This document shows positions 1 to 8,564 of a stretch of DNA of 64,000 nt, piece by piece (position 1 is the first letter of the stretch; every line of letters begins with the position of its first letter). The DNA lies in assembly GCF_014196765.1 (NCBI RefSeq), contig NZ_JACIEE010000003.1, positions 372,001 to 436,000 on the forward strand. Reading direction: 5' to 3'. The stretch comes from Mycoplana azooxidifex (GTDB lineage Bacteria > Pseudomonadota > Alphaproteobacteria > Rhizobiales > Rhizobiaceae). The position numbers were made by a program, and so were the translations under genes. The notes below the pieces were generated by a model. That model was not told the DNA's origin and searched no databases. It was given only the letters and a program-made list of their open reading frames with translations.

Positions 1-1838
1 GATTCGGCGGCGGCAGCCACCTCGACAGTCTCGCTCTCGACCTCCGGCGCCTTGATGCGCACGTCGGTGATCTTCGCGCCCGGAAAACGCTGCAGGATGG
101 CAGCGACGTCAGGGTCCTGCCTGGCATCGGCGACGCGCGCTTCCTGCGCCATGGCCTCGGCCTCGGCAAGCGTCGGCCCTGTCGCCTCGCGTGCGACGAT
201 GAGGATCCAGCGGATGCCCGTCCATTCCTCCAGGCGGCGCTGCAGGTCGCCCACCAGCGATTTCGGCGCATCGTCGGCAAGGCCGATCTCGGCGCGGCCG
301 GGCTCGAACCGGCCCGGGCGGACGAAATTGCGCAGCAATGCGCGCAGGCGGATATCGCGGTTCTTCGTGCAGAGATCGGAGATGTCTTCCAGCGAGCGGA
401 CCGGAACCTTCGGCTGCGGCACGGCCTCGACCGGCTCCACCTGGGGGGCAGCCTGCGCGGACGCCTGCTCCTGCTCGTCGGCAGCCGGAACCGGGCGCAG
501 CATCGTGGCGCCGCCGCCGGTGCGCATGGCCGGCTGGTCGGGGCTGCGGGCGACTGCGGACACGGCAATCGTCGCCTGCGGCGCACCGGAATGGCCGGAG
601 GCGGACGGCGCGCGCTGGCCGTTGCCCCCTCCCCCGTTGCCACCGCTGCCGGCCAGTTCCGCCAGCCGCCGCGCGGCATCTTCCGGCGATGGAAGATGGG
701 CGGCGTGGGCGAGGCGGATCAGCACCATCTCGGCCGCTCCCGCCGGACGGCTGGAGGCCTCGGTCTCGGGAATGCCCTTCAGCAGCATCTGCCAGATGCG
801 CGACAGCGCGCTGACTGCGACGCTCTGCGCCAGCTCGGCACCGCGCACCCGCTCGACCTCGCTCAGCGACTGGTCGCCTGCCGCATCGGGCACATATTTC
901 ATGCGCGTGACGAGATGGGTGAAATCGGCAAGATCGGTCAGGACGACCGCCGGACTGGCGCCGGCCTCGTACTGTGCAGCGAACTCGGCCAGCGCCGCGG
1001 CCACGTCGCCGCGGACGATGTGGCCGAACAGATCGACGATGCGGGCGCGATCGGCAAGGCCCAACATGGAGCGGACGGCGGACGCCTCGACCACGCCGCC
1101 GCCATGGGCGATCGCCTGGTCAAGCAGCGACAGCCCGTCGCGGGCCGAGCCCTCGGCCGCGCGCGCGATCATGGCGAGCGCGTCCGGCTCCGCCCGCACG
1201 CCTTCCTTTTCCAGGATGGTGGTGAACAGTCCGACGAGATCTGTCGCGGCGATGCGGCGCAGGTCGAAACGCTGACAGCGCGAGAGCACCGTGATCGGCA
1301 CCTTGCGGATCTCGGTGGTGGCGAAGATGAACTTCACATGCTCGGGCGGCTCCTCGAGCGTCTTCAGCAGGCCGTTGAAGGCCTGCGTGGAGAGCATGTG
1401 CACTTCGTCGATGATATAGACCTTGTAGCGTGCCGAGACCGGGCGATAGCGCACCTGTTCGATGATCTCGCGGATGTCGTCGATGCCGGTGTGGGAGGCG
1501 GCGTCCATCTCGATGACGTCGACATGGCGGCCTTCCATGATCGCCTGGCAATGCTCGCCGGGGACCTGCAGGTCGATGGTCGGGCGGTCGATCTTGGGCG
1601 TCTTGTAGTTGAGGGCACGAGCGAGAATGCGGGCGGTCGTCGTCTTGCCGACCCCGCGAACGCCGGTGAGCATGTAGGCCTGGGCGATGCGGCCGGTCTC
1701 GAAGGCGTTGGTGAGGGTGCGGACCATCGGCTCCTGGCCGACCATGAGGTCCGTGAAATCCTTGGGGCGATACTTGCGCGCCAGAACCCGGTATGCGGCG
1801 GGCTTTTCAACTGACGGAAGTGCAGTGTCTTCGCTCAT
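1..1838 (-). CDS. dnaX: DNA polymerase III subunit tau/gamma (3' end outside window)
   Basis: Clamp-loader ATPase subunit of the replicative polymerase. Reading down from an ATG at 1838, the Walker A motif GVRGVGKTT lies at about residues 59-67, the Walker B stretch with DEVH near 143 and the SRC arginine-finger motif near 186, followed by the lid/collar region and a Pro/Ala/Gln-rich linker. The frame stays open to the window edge (612 codons), so the C-terminal tau part is cut. The usual four-Cys zinc module between Walker A and B is reduced to one Cys (GEHCQAI, about residue 97); as far as I recall this is normal in rhizobia. I saw no A-rich slippery heptamer in the visible part, so gamma production by frameshift is not supported here. 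The SRP RNA gene lies just upstream on the same strand. Confidence 0.95.
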   Translation of the reverse strand, partial: MSEDTALPSVEKPAAYRVLARKYRPKDFTDLMVGQEPMVRTLTNAFETGRIAQAYMLTGVRGVGKTTTARILARALNYKTPKIDRPTIDLQVPGEHCQAIMEGRHVDVIEMDAASHTGIDDIREIIEQVRYRPVSARYKVYIIDEVHMLSTQAFNGLLKTLEEPPEHVKFIFATTEIRKVPITVLSRCQRFDLRRIAATDLVGLFTTILEKEGVRAEPDALAMIARAAEGSARDGLSLLDQAIAHGGGVVEASAVRSMLGLADRARIVDLFGHIVRGDVAAALAEFAAQYEAGASPAVVLTDLADFTHLVTRMKYVPDAAGDQSLSEVERVRGAELAQSVAVSALSRIWQMLLKGIPETEASSRPAGAAEMVLIRLAHAAHLPSPEDAARRLAELAGSGGNGGGGNGQRAPSASGHSGAPQATIAVSAVARSPDQPAMRTGGGATMLRPVPAADEQEQASAQAAPQVEPVEAVPQPKVPVRSLEDISDLCTKNRDIRLRALLRNFVRPGRFEPGRAEIGLADDAPKSLVGDLQRRLEEWTGIRWILIVAREATGPTLAEAEAMAQEARVADARQDPDVAAILQRFPGAKITDVRIKAPEVESETVEVAAAAE

Positions 1839-1892
1839 CGCCCTGCTGTGCGCCCCTGCCGTATCGCCTGAAAATCGCGTCCCGACAGGACG

Positions 1893-1995
1893 TTGGGTGG
1901 GAGGCTGGCACGATGACCCGTGCCGGGCTCGTTGGGGCTGCTTCCTTCCGGACCTGACCCGGTTGGCGAGTGGCTCGTCCACCACCAACCTCCCG
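1893..1995 (-). ncRNA. ffs: Signal recognition particle 4.5S RNA
   Basis: The minus strand carries the invariant SRP domain IV core: GGTCAGGTCCGGAAGGAAGC, with the GGAA tetraloop and asymmetric loop that bind Ffh. The flanks pair into a long stem (GGGAGGTTGGTGG near 1995 against CCTCCCACCC near 1895), giving a bacterial short-form RNA of roughly 100 nt. The ends are estimated from the helix, so each may be off by several bases. It lies upstream of dnaX on the same strand. Confidence 0.92.
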
Positions 1996-2097
1996 GCCTC
2001 CATATCGGCAATAATGGATCAGAATGCAAGCCGGCATGCCAAAAAACTGTTGGTGCCGGCAACAAGCCGTGGCATGACTCAGGGGGTGAGGAGCAAC

Positions 2098-2523
2098 ATG
2101 GGAGCGATGGACTTGACCCCATTCGAGGCTGACGCGCGGCTGGCTCGAGACAGCGAGCTCCTGACGCGGATCGGACTTTGCGAATTGCGGCTGATGCGGG
2201 ATGCGCGCTGGCCGTGGCTCGTGCTCGTGCCGCAGCGCACAGACGTGTTCGAGATGTTCGACCTCACCCCCCTCGACCAGACGATGCTGACCTTCGAGAT
2301 CAACCTGGTGGCGGACGCCCTGAAGCGCGCCACCGGCGCCACCAAGATCAATGTCGGCGCGCTCGGCAATATCGTGCGGCAGCTGCACGTCCATGTGATC
2401 GCCCGCAGCGAGGGCGACCCCAACTGGCCGGGGCCTGTCTGGGGTTTCGGCATGGCCGAGGCCTGGGACAACACCGACAAGAACGCCTTCACGGCCAAAC
2501 TGCTGGAACATCTCAACTCATGA
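2098..2523 (+). CDS. HIT family protein
   Basis: Small histidine-triad-superfamily protein of 141 residues, expected to be a nucleotide hydrolase or transferase; the substrate is unknown. The signature near residue 98 reads QLHVHVIAR, so the first His of the usual H-x-H-x-H is Gln while the middle (nucleophilic) and last His remain. The start ATG at 2098 follows GAGGAG with good spacing; an upstream in-frame ATG at 2074 has no comparable site. The stop overlaps the nudC start in an ATGA arrangement, so the two are probably translationally coupled. Confidence 0.87.
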   Translation: MGAMDLTPFEADARLARDSELLTRIGLCELRLMRDARWPWLVLVPQRTDVFEMFDLTPLDQTMLTFEINLVADALKRATGATKINVGALGNIVRQLHVHVIARSEGDPNWPGPVWGFGMAEAWDNTDKNAFTAKLLEHLNS

Positions 2524-3494
2524 CGTCATCGATCTTCGACCTGCACCTGCCGCATGCCGAACCCAGCACCATGGTCGCCTTTGCCGAGAACAGCCTGGAC
2601 CGGCGCTCGGAGTATCGCGGCGAGGACTGCGTGGAACGCGCCTTCGAGGCCGAAGGCGTCCACGCCTTCGCCTTTGCCGGCGGCAAGCTCGTCGTCAAGC
2701 ATGACGAGAAGATCATCGATCCGTTGTTTGCGCCTTACGAACTCGCGGGGCTCGATCCGATCGTCGAGGACACCATCCTGCTCGGCTACCTGAAGAACGG
2801 CGAGCCGCGGGTGGCGGTTCCGGTCCGCGCCGATCCCGACACGCTGCACGAGCCGCTGAGAGCCTCCGACGGACGCACGCTCTACCGCCAGCAGATGCTG
2901 GACGACGACCTGCTCGGGCAGTTCGCGCAGGCTTCCGCGCTCCTGACCTGGAACGGCAACAACCGCTTCTGCGGCAAGTGCGGCGCGGCGAACCGGATGG
3001 AGATCGGCGGCTACCGCCGGGTGTGCACGGCCTGCGGCCACCAGACGTTTCCGCGCACCGATCCGGTCGTCATCATGCTGGCGATCGACCTGGAGCGGGA
3101 TCGCTGCCTGCTCGGCCGCTCGCCGCATTTTCCGCCGGGCATGTATTCCTGCCTCGCCGGCTTCGTCGAACCCGGCGAGACGATCGAGCACGCGGTCCGC
3201 CGCGAGACGCTGGAAGAGTCGGGCATCCGGCTCGGGCGCGTGCGCTACCACGCCTCCCAGCCCTGGCCCATGCCGCACTCGCTGATGATCGGCTGCTATG
3301 CGGAGGCGAAGTCGCTCGACATCCATCGCGACGAGCAGGAACTGGAGGACTGCCGCTGGTTCACGCGGGCGGAGACGCTCGACATGCTGGCGCGGACGGC
3401 GTCCACCGATCCGGTCACCGGCACCACGACCTCGCCGCCGAAGGGCGCGATCGCCCACCGCCTGATGCGCGACTGGCTCGACTGGCCCGCCTGA
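2520..3494 (+). CDS. nudC: NAD(+)/NADH pyrophosphatase NudC
   Basis: Nudix hydrolase that cleaves NAD(H) to NMN(H) and AMP and, in E. coli, removes NAD caps from RNA. At 324 residues it has the full NudC layout: an N-terminal domain, a four-Cys zinc ribbon near residues 150-176 (FCGKCG ... CTACG), then the Nudix box at about 214-236 (GFVEPGETIEHAVRRE and following LEESG). It ends with the NADH-specific SQPWPMPHS motif near 246, which separates NudC from other Nudix families. The start ATG overlaps the HIT gene stop. It is convergent with pheA, 29 nt away. Confidence 0.95.
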   Translation: MTSSIFDLHLPHAEPSTMVAFAENSLDRRSEYRGEDCVERAFEAEGVHAFAFAGGKLVVKHDEKIIDPLFAPYELAGLDPIVEDTILLGYLKNGEPRVAVPVRADPDTLHEPLRASDGRTLYRQQMLDDDLLGQFAQASALLTWNGNNRFCGKCGAANRMEIGGYRRVCTACGHQTFPRTDPVVIMLAIDLERDRCLLGRSPHFPPGMYSCLAGFVEPGETIEHAVRRETLEESGIRLGRVRYHASQPWPMPHSLMIGCYAEAKSLDIHRDEQELEDCRWFTRAETLDMLARTASTDPVTGTTTSPPKGAIAHRLMRDWLDWPA

Positions 3495-3523
3495 TCGACG
3501 GCCAGCCGCTGCCATTCAGTGTC

Positions 3524-4390
3524 CTACATGTTCAGCCGCATCGGATGCGCCCGGTAGGAACCGAGAACGCGGACCTTCTCGGAGAAGAACCGGAGTTCCT
3601 CGAGCGCGCGGCGCACATTGGCATCGTCGGGATGACCCTCGATGTCGGCGTAGAACTGGGTGGCGAAGAACTTGCCGCCGATCTGGTAGCTCTCCAGCTT
3701 CGTCATGTTGATGCCGTTGGTCGCAAAGCCGCCGAGCCCCTTGTAGAGCGCGGCCGGAATGTTGCGCACGTTGAAGACGAAGGTGGTGACGATAACATCG
3801 TCCGGCGTCTTGCGGGCCGGGACGTCCTCCTCTCGGGCGAGGATGACAAAGCGCGTGACGTTGCTTTCGGAATCCTCGACGTTCTCGGCGATGATCTCGA
3901 GCCCGTAGAGATCGGCCGCCAGACGCGGGGCAAGGGCCGCCATGCTGCGGTCGCCGGTCTCGGCGACGAGCTTGGCGGCACCGGCGGTGTCGCCGGCGAT
4001 CACCGGCTTCCAGCCATTCATCCGGACGATCCGCCGGCACTGCCCGAGCGCGTGGATATGGCTGTGGACGGTGCGGATCTCGTCCTTGGCGACGCCGGGC
4101 AGGACCATCAGCTGGAAGCGGATCGGCATGAAATATTCGCCGACGATGTGAAGCCGCGATTCCGGCAGCAGGTGATGGATGTCGGCGACCCGCCCGGCAA
4201 GCGTGTTCTCGATCGGGATCATCGCAAGATCCGCCTCGCCATTTTCGACCGCGAGGAAGGCTTCCTCGAAGGTCTGGCACGGCAGCGGCTCCATCTGCGG
4301 GAACATGTCCCGGCAGGCCATGTCGGAGTTCGCGCCGAACTCGCCCTGGAAGGCAATCCTGTTGTTCTTCTGTATCATGAGGCGGTCCAT
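3524..4390 (-). CDS. pheA: Prephenate dehydratase
   Basis: Converts prephenate to phenylpyruvate in phenylalanine synthesis. It is a stand-alone 288-residue PDT plus ACT protein without chorismate mutase. The PDT domain opens with AFQGEFGANS and contains PIENTLAGRV and the catalytic NVTRF motif near 180. The C-terminal ACT domain carries KLESYQIGG where many family members have ESRP, the region that senses phenylalanine. The start shares one base with the kdsB stop (TGATG), so kdsB-pheA is one transcription unit read leftwards. Confidence 0.94.
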   Translation of the reverse strand: MDRLMIQKNNRIAFQGEFGANSDMACRDMFPQMEPLPCQTFEEAFLAVENGEADLAMIPIENTLAGRVADIHHLLPESRLHIVGEYFMPIRFQLMVLPGVAKDEIRTVHSHIHALGQCRRIVRMNGWKPVIAGDTAGAAKLVAETGDRSMAALAPRLAADLYGLEIIAENVEDSESNVTRFVILAREEDVPARKTPDDVIVTTFVFNVRNIPAALYKGLGGFATNGINMTKLESYQIGGKFFATQFYADIEGHPDDANVRRALEELRFFSEKVRVLGSYRAHPMRLNM

Positions 4391-5145
4391 CAGCGGGGCG
4401 CGGCGGAAAGCAGCCGGCGGGCCTTTTCGAGATCGGCGGGAGTATCGACACCGAGGGGAACGGTGTCAACGATCTCGGCATCGATGCGCAGCCCCGCCTC
4501 GAGCGCACGCAGTTGCTCCAGCGATTCACGCACTTCCAGCGTCGACGGCGGCAACGAGACGAAGGTTTCGAGCGCCTTGCGGCGGTAGGCATAGAGGCCG
4601 ATGTGATGGTAGAGCGGGCCGTTGCCGTAAGGCGCCGTCGCGCGGGTGAAATAGAGGGCGCGCAGGCGGCCCGGCCCGATCGGCGAGCCCACGACCTTCA
4701 CCACGTTCGGGTTGGCCTTCTCCTCCGGATCGGTGATCTCGGTCGTGAGCGTGGCGATATCCGTTGCGGGATCGGCAAGCGGGTTCAGCGCGGCGAGGAT
4801 GGTGGCCGGATCGATCGTCGGCAGGTCACCCTGGACGTTGATGATGACCTGCGCCTTGCGATCGGGATCGCATTTCAGCAGCGCTTCATGGATCCGGTCG
4901 GAGCCGGACTGGTGCTCCACCTTGGTCATGACAACCTCGAAGCCGGCGGCCGCGACCGCATCGAAGGTGTCCTGGTGATCGACGGCGACCACGACGCGAC
5001 CAGCGCCCGATTCGGCCGCCCGCCGGGCGACCTGCACGATCATCGGCGCGCCCCCGATGTCGGCCAGGGGCTTACCGGGCAGGCGGGTGGACGCCATGCG
5101 CGCGGGGATGAGCACGAGCGTCTCTTCAAACTTCGGGGAATTCAT
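4390..5145 (-). CDS. kdsB: 3-deoxy-manno-octulosonate cytidylyltransferase
   Basis: CMP-Kdo synthetase, which activates Kdo with CTP for lipopolysaccharide inner-core assembly in the cytoplasm. The protein is 251 residues, normal for the family. It begins with the nucleotide-binding [17 protein letters not shown] loop near residue 14, followed by [10 protein letters not shown], the conserved [11 protein letters not shown] segment near 90 and [11 protein letters not shown] near 108. It is the first gene of the kdsB-pheA pair. The 146-bp gap to the divergent cytochrome gene should hold both promoters, but I could not assign boxes with confidence. Confidence 0.95.
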   Translation of the reverse strand: MNSPKFEETLVLIPARMASTRLPGKPLADIGGAPMIVQVARRAAESGAGRVVVAVDHQDTFDAVAAAGFEVVMTKVEHQSGSDRIHEALLKCDPDRKAQVIINVQGDLPTIDPATILAALNPLADPATDIATLTTEITDPEEKANPNVVKVVGSPIGPGRLRALYFTRATAPYGNGPLYHHIGLYAYRRKALETFVSLPPSTLEVRESLEQLRALEAGLRIDAEIVDTVPLGVDTPADLEKARRLLSAAPR

Positions 5146-5291
5146 GCTTTGCCCTTCAAGGTAGCGGAAAGAGTGTCAAAAGGTCCCAACTCCGGCTGCA
5201 CAATCACTGTTGCAACGAAGCAGCAAAAGACATAGGTTCCGCGCGATTTCAAGACTGGCGGCAGTGCTGCCGTGTCCCTGGGGAGTAGTGG

Positions 5292-5930
5292 ATGAATCCT
5301 TATGTGAACATGGGTGTGGGAGCCCTGCTCGGCACCGTCTTCGTGTTGATGTCGGTATCGATTGCATCGGAAGGCATATTCCATTCGGAGGCCCCCGAGA
5401 AGGAGGGATTTGCCATCGTCGCCGCCGAGGCCGCTGCAGAAGGCGGAGAAGCGGCCGGCAGCGGAGAAGCGGCAGTCACCCCCATCGCCACGCTGCTCGC
5501 CTCGGCAGACGCCGGCGCCGGCGAAGCCGTCTTCAAGAAGTGTCAGGCCTGTCATAGCGGAGAGAAGGGCGGACCGAACAAGGTCGGCCCCGATCTCTGG
5601 GACATCGTCAACCGCCCGGTCGCGGGACACGAGGGCTTCAGCTATTCGGCCGGCATGAAGACCTTTGCCGAAGGCGGCAAGACCTGGGACTTCGAGCACC
5701 TCAACCATTTCCTGCTGGCGCCGAAGAAATACGTCGCCGGGACGGCCATGGGCTTTGCGGGCCTGAAGAAGGACGACGAGCGCGCCAACCTGATCGCCTA
5801 CCTGCGCACGCTCTCCGACAACCCGGCACCGCTGCCTTCGCCATCCGCCGAAGGTGCAGAGGCAACCCCGCCGGCTGCTCCCGAGGGTACTGCTCCCGCC
5901 GCGCCCGAAGCCGCGCCGGCCGCCCAGTAA
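5292..5930 (+). CDS. cycM: Membrane-anchored class I cytochrome c (CycM-like)
   Basis: An electron carrier tethered to the periplasmic face of the inner membrane, most likely linking the bc1 complex to a terminal oxidase, by analogy with rhizobial CycM. A hydrophobic N-terminal segment (about 7-27) would act as an uncleaved anchor. An Ala/Glu/Gly-rich linker follows, then one haem site CQACH at about 84-88 and the likely axial Met in GTAMGF near 153. The tail of about 35 residues is almost entirely Ala, Pro and Glu. At 212 residues it is longer than soluble cytochrome c because of the anchor, linker and tail. A terminator follows directly. Confidence 0.9.
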   Translation: MNPYVNMGVGALLGTVFVLMSVSIASEGIFHSEAPEKEGFAIVAAEAAAEGGEAAGSGEAAVTPIATLLASADAGAGEAVFKKCQACHSGEKGGPNKVGPDLWDIVNRPVAGHEGFSYSAGMKTFAEGGKTWDFEHLNHFLLAPKKYVAGTAMGFAGLKKDDERANLIAYLRTLSDNPAPLPSPSAEGAEATPPAAPEGTAPAAPEAAPAAQ

Positions 5931-5956
5931 ACACCTACGTCATCGTTGCGAATTCG

Positions 5957-5984
5957 AACCCGGCCATTGGCCGGGTTTTCTTTT
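5957..5984 (+). terminator. Rho-independent terminator after cytochrome c gene
   Basis: Perfect stem AACCCGGCC / GGCCGGGTT with a 3-nt loop, followed by TTCTTTT. It lies 27 nt past the cytochrome stop codon. Confidence 0.85.
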
Positions 5985-6088
5985 GACGGGTGCGCATCCG
6001 TGCCAGAAGGAGGCGTTCTCGCCTGGCGATCGCCGCCAACCGACCCGGCTTGTGACGCCATCCTGCTCCTGCCGATCAGCAGAAGCGA

Positions 6089-7036
6089 TTAGAAGACCAG
6101 AAGCCACGTCCAGAACGAAACGCTCAAGGCTCCCGCCATCGTCGTCAGGGTTATGGTCGAGGACGCCAGGCCGTGGCCGACGTTGAAGTGGTTGGCCAGA
6201 AGCCACGCATTGACGCCCGTCGGCACGGCGGCGGTGAGCACCATGGCGGCGGTCCAGTCCGGGGCCAGGCCGACCAGCCGGCAGGCCACATAGACACTGG
6301 CCGGCAACAGAAACAACTTGAACAGCGACATCGTCATTGCGGGCGCGACATTGCCGCGAATCCCGTATTTCACCAGCGCCATGCCGACCGATATCAACGC
6401 TGCCGGCGAGGCGATCAGGGCGATCTGGTCGACGATGACCTTCCCCGATCCCTGAAGCGGGACACCGCCCAGGTGAAAGAGTGCGCCGCAGACGAGCCCG
6501 ATCACCAGGGGGTTACGGGCCAGGCTCTTGCACAGCCCGAACAACACGGCAATCACGCTTTGCGGCGGGCGTATGCCTTCGCGACGCTCGGCGAGTTCCA
6601 TCATCAACGTCCCGGCGACCATCATCACCGGCAGATGAACCGAAAGCAGTACGGAGATCGCGACCAGACCGTCCTTGCCGATGATATTGGCGACCAGGGG
6701 AAGGCCGATGAAGACCGTATTGGCGAAGGCGGACGAGACGCCTGCCAGTACACCGACGCGACGGTCACGGCGGAAGACCAGGGTGGCGGTCAAATGCGCG
6801 ATCGTCCATGTTACGGCGACGCCGGCGAAGTAAGCGACCCAGATACGCCAAGGTGCCTCATCCGTGAATGTCGCCTCGGCAATCGTGCGAAACAGAAGCA
6901 CCGGCACGGCGACGCGGAAAACGAATTCGCCCAACGCATCGCCTATCGAGGATTGCAGGTAGCCCGTGCGGACGAGAAGCCATCCGAGCAGGATAAGGGC
7001 GAAGAGGGGAACTACATTCAGTGCGATTTCGGCCAT
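6089..7036 (-). CDS. AEC family transporter
   Basis: Inner-membrane carrier of the auxin efflux carrier (AEC, PF03547) family; bacterial members export or exchange organic acids such as malate or malonate, and the substrate here is unknown. The 315-residue protein is hydrophobic throughout with about ten predicted membrane spans. It starts MAEIALNVVPLFALILLGWL, as family members do, and has the conserved Asn/Pro-rich segments in the middle spans (SSAFANTVFIGLPL near 100) and GVNAWLLANHF near the end. It stands alone and converges with the cytochrome gene. Confidence 0.88.
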   Translation of the reverse strand: MAEIALNVVPLFALILLGWLLVRTGYLQSSIGDALGEFVFRVAVPVLLFRTIAEATFTDEAPWRIWVAYFAGVAVTWTIAHLTATLVFRRDRRVGVLAGVSSAFANTVFIGLPLVANIIGKDGLVAISVLLSVHLPVMMVAGTLMMELAERREGIRPPQSVIAVLFGLCKSLARNPLVIGLVCGALFHLGGVPLQGSGKVIVDQIALIASPAALISVGMALVKYGIRGNVAPAMTMSLFKLFLLPASVYVACRLVGLAPDWTAAMVLTAAVPTGVNAWLLANHFNVGHGLASSTITLTTMAGALSVSFWTWLLVF

Positions 7037-7154
7037 GGCAGCAAGGTGAGGGAGGAGAGGTGTCAGGAGAGACGAAGGACCAGCGGAAGCCGCCGTCGCT
7101 TCCGATGCCTAGCGGAACCCGCCGACCCGGTCCACCGCAAACCTCGCCAAAGTG

Positions 7155-7180
7155 AAAAAAGCGGGGCCGTGACCCCGCTT
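7155..7180 (-). terminator. Rho-independent terminator, minus strand
   Basis: Stem AAGCGGGG / CCCCGCTT with a 6-nt loop, followed on the minus strand by TTTTTTC. No protein gene is placed to use it: the nearest minus-strand gene starts 119 nt further along. This is the main reason to suspect a small RNA just upstream. Confidence 0.75.
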
Positions 7181-7260
7181 CCTCATTCCCGGAGAACTCC
7201 GGGAAGATATCCGCCGGCTGCCAGTACATCCGTGGTCAGCGTCGTCGGACAAATCTGTTT
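7155..7260 (-). ncRNA. Candidate small RNA
   Basis: Reading leftwards, a perfect 20-nt hairpin (TTCCCGGAG-AA-CTCCGGGAA, 7186-7205) is followed within 6 nt by a strong terminator. This is the usual 3' layout of a rhizobial trans-acting sRNA. The 5' end is a guess, since no clear promoter boxes were found. The rest of the 458-nt gap 7037-7494 holds an inverted repeat ACGGTT-AC-AACCGT at 7302-7315 and the two plus-strand promoter-like motifs listed separately. No convincing reading frame was found in it. Confidence 0.35.
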
Positions 7261-7364
7261 CCGCCTTGCGGCGGGTGCCTTTGAACGTTTTCTAGCCATC
7301 GACGGTTACAACCGTGTGACATGCTCCGGCTCGGCACCGATAGCCTCAGCATCATCGCCTTTGG

Positions 7365-7380
7365 TTAGCAAATGGTTAAC
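7365..7380 (+). promoter_or_regulatory. Possible CtrA box
   Basis: TTAG-N7-TTAAC differs at one base from the CtrA consensus TTAA-N7-TTAA(C). It lies 115 nt upstream of the DUF883-like gene at 7495. With one mismatch it could be chance. Confidence 0.25.
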
Positions 7381-7433
7381 GCGTGTCTCTCTTCGATGAT
7401 AAACTGGCATTGCGGATCGAAATCCGGTCTGGT

Positions 7434-7459
7434 GGAACCCGAGACCGCCCTTGCCAGTT
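7434..7459 (+). promoter_or_regulatory. Possible EcfG (RpoE2) promoter
   Basis: GGAAC-N17-AGTT, one base from the alphaproteobacterial general-stress consensus GGAAC-N16/17-CGTT, ending 35 nt upstream of the start codon at 7495. The downstream gene is of a class often tied to stress or stationary phase, which fits but proves nothing. Confidence 0.3.
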
Positions 7460-7494
7460 TCTTGCCTGTAAACCCCCGGATCAGGAGAATTCTC

Positions 7495-7839
7495 ATGGTA
7501 GATGAAAAGCAGCCGCCCCGGCGCGCATCCCTCGGCGTCGTCGCCGGTGACACGAAGACAGGCAAGGCAATCGAGGATGCAAGGCAAACCCTGTCCGCCG
7601 ATGCGGCAGACGCCGAGGCAGCAAAGGCCGCGATCACCGAGCAAGTGGCTGTACTGAAGGAAGAAGTCGCCCGGCTTCGCGAGAGCCTTGGCGTCATCGC
7701 CGAAAGCAGCGGGCAGTATGCGGTCTCGCGCGTGAACTCGGTGCGGGAGGACGTGCGTGTCGCCGTTGCCGCCAACCCGCTCGGTGCGCTGTTCGGCGCT
7801 GCGCTGGTGGGCTACCTGCTCGGGCTCCGGCGACGCTGA
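7495..7839 (+). CDS. DUF883-like small membrane-anchored protein
   Basis: A 114-residue protein. After a charged N-terminus it has a long amphipathic, probably coiled-coil helix (about 35-85) and ends in one hydrophobic segment with a small-residue motif (NPLGALFGAALVGYLLGL, 93-110) capped by RRR. This resembles the ElaB/YqjD/DUF883 proteins, which sit in the inner membrane by a C-terminal anchor and in E. coli bind ribosomes in stationary phase. The start ATG at 7495 has an AGGAGA site 6 nt upstream; further upstream start codons lack one. It faces a second protein of the same design at 7926-8249. Confidence 0.7.
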   Translation: MVDEKQPPRRASLGVVAGDTKTGKAIEDARQTLSADAADAEAAKAAITEQVAVLKEEVARLRESLGVIAESSGQYAVSRVNSVREDVRVAVAANPLGALFGAALVGYLLGLRRR

Positions 7840-7888
7840 AACAGCGCCGCCGTGCAGGCGAAAAAGAATACGTGTTCCTGCGAATCGA

Positions 7889-7920
7889 GCGCCGCCCCGG
7901 TCGGGGCGGCGCTTTCTTCT
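7889..7920. terminator. Shared bidirectional terminator
   Basis: Near-perfect GC stem GCGCCGCCCC-GGTC-GGGGCGGCGC followed on the plus strand by TTTCTTCT. It lies between the convergent DUF883-like genes. The minus-strand U tract is weak, so it may work mainly for the plus-strand gene. Confidence 0.7.
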
Positions 7921-7925
7921 GCGTC

Positions 7926-8249
7926 CTATCGCCAATAGCGGCTGCGCGGCGTCCGGTCTTCGACGCTGCCGAGCAGGTAGCCGAGGACGACACCGGCCAG
8001 TCCGGCGGCCAGAACCAGCGTCGAGACTGCGGCCGGATGCTCGCGCGCGGCGTCGGCCACTGCGGCTCCTTCCGAACGGACATAGCCCGCGCCCTGCTTG
8101 GCGGCCGCGCGCACGGATCGTCCCGCCTTGCCGGCGCGATCGCGGACCTCACCGATCGCCTGCGAGGATTGGGTCGCCACCTCCTTGCGCAATTTGTCGA
8201 TTTCATCGCGGAGGTTTGCAAGCTGCGTCTGGGCGTCGAATTCTGCCAT
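7926..8249 (-). CDS. DUF883 family membrane-anchored ribosome-binding-type protein
   Basis: A 107-residue protein with the standard DUF883 layout: a charged helix with heptad-like spacing (ANLRDEIDKLRKEVATQSSQ, about 11-30), an Ala/Arg/Gly-rich middle containing GAGYVRSEGAAVADAAREHP, and one C-terminal membrane span (about 74-93) ending GYLLGS. The REHP segment before the membrane helix is typical of ElaB/YqjD homologues. The start is preceded by GAGAGGAG about 6 nt upstream. Its C-terminal span resembles that of the convergent neighbour at 7495-7839, suggesting an old duplication. Confidence 0.82.
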   Translation of the reverse strand: MAEFDAQTQLANLRDEIDKLRKEVATQSSQAIGEVRDRAGKAGRSVRAAAKQGAGYVRSEGAAVADAAREHPAAVSTLVLAAGLAGVVLGYLLGSVEDRTPRSRYWR

Positions 8250-8564
8250 GTTTTTTCTCCTCTCGAGGAAGTTCAGCTGTTTCCGGCGGGGGCAAGCAGG
8301 GCTGACTGCTGCCGGGCGGCCGATGGGAACGAGTCACCACAGGCCTATGCCCGCGACACGGACAGAACGACCGAAGCGGCATTGCGGTTCCGACGCGCGC
8401 TTCGGATGAATCACAGCCCGCCGATTCTGTACGGCATCACCCGGACGGCTCGGAGTTGGAGCAAAGGCCGCCATGCCATTCTGCGAGCCTCGACGGCACC
8501 GGTCACGCTCTTCAAGCGGCTGAAAAAAGGCGCCGGAGCGACCAGATCACAACAAGAGCGGCAC

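Noticed and set aside
1-1838. Programmed frameshift in dnaX that would make gamma
   Set aside because: No A-rich slippery heptamer was seen in the visible part; the longest A run in the coding strand that I noticed is four bases.
6173-7399. A 408-codon plus-strand frame over the AEC transporter
   Set aside because: Shadow frame with Gln/Arg/Gly-rich product; the minus-strand membrane protein explains the region.
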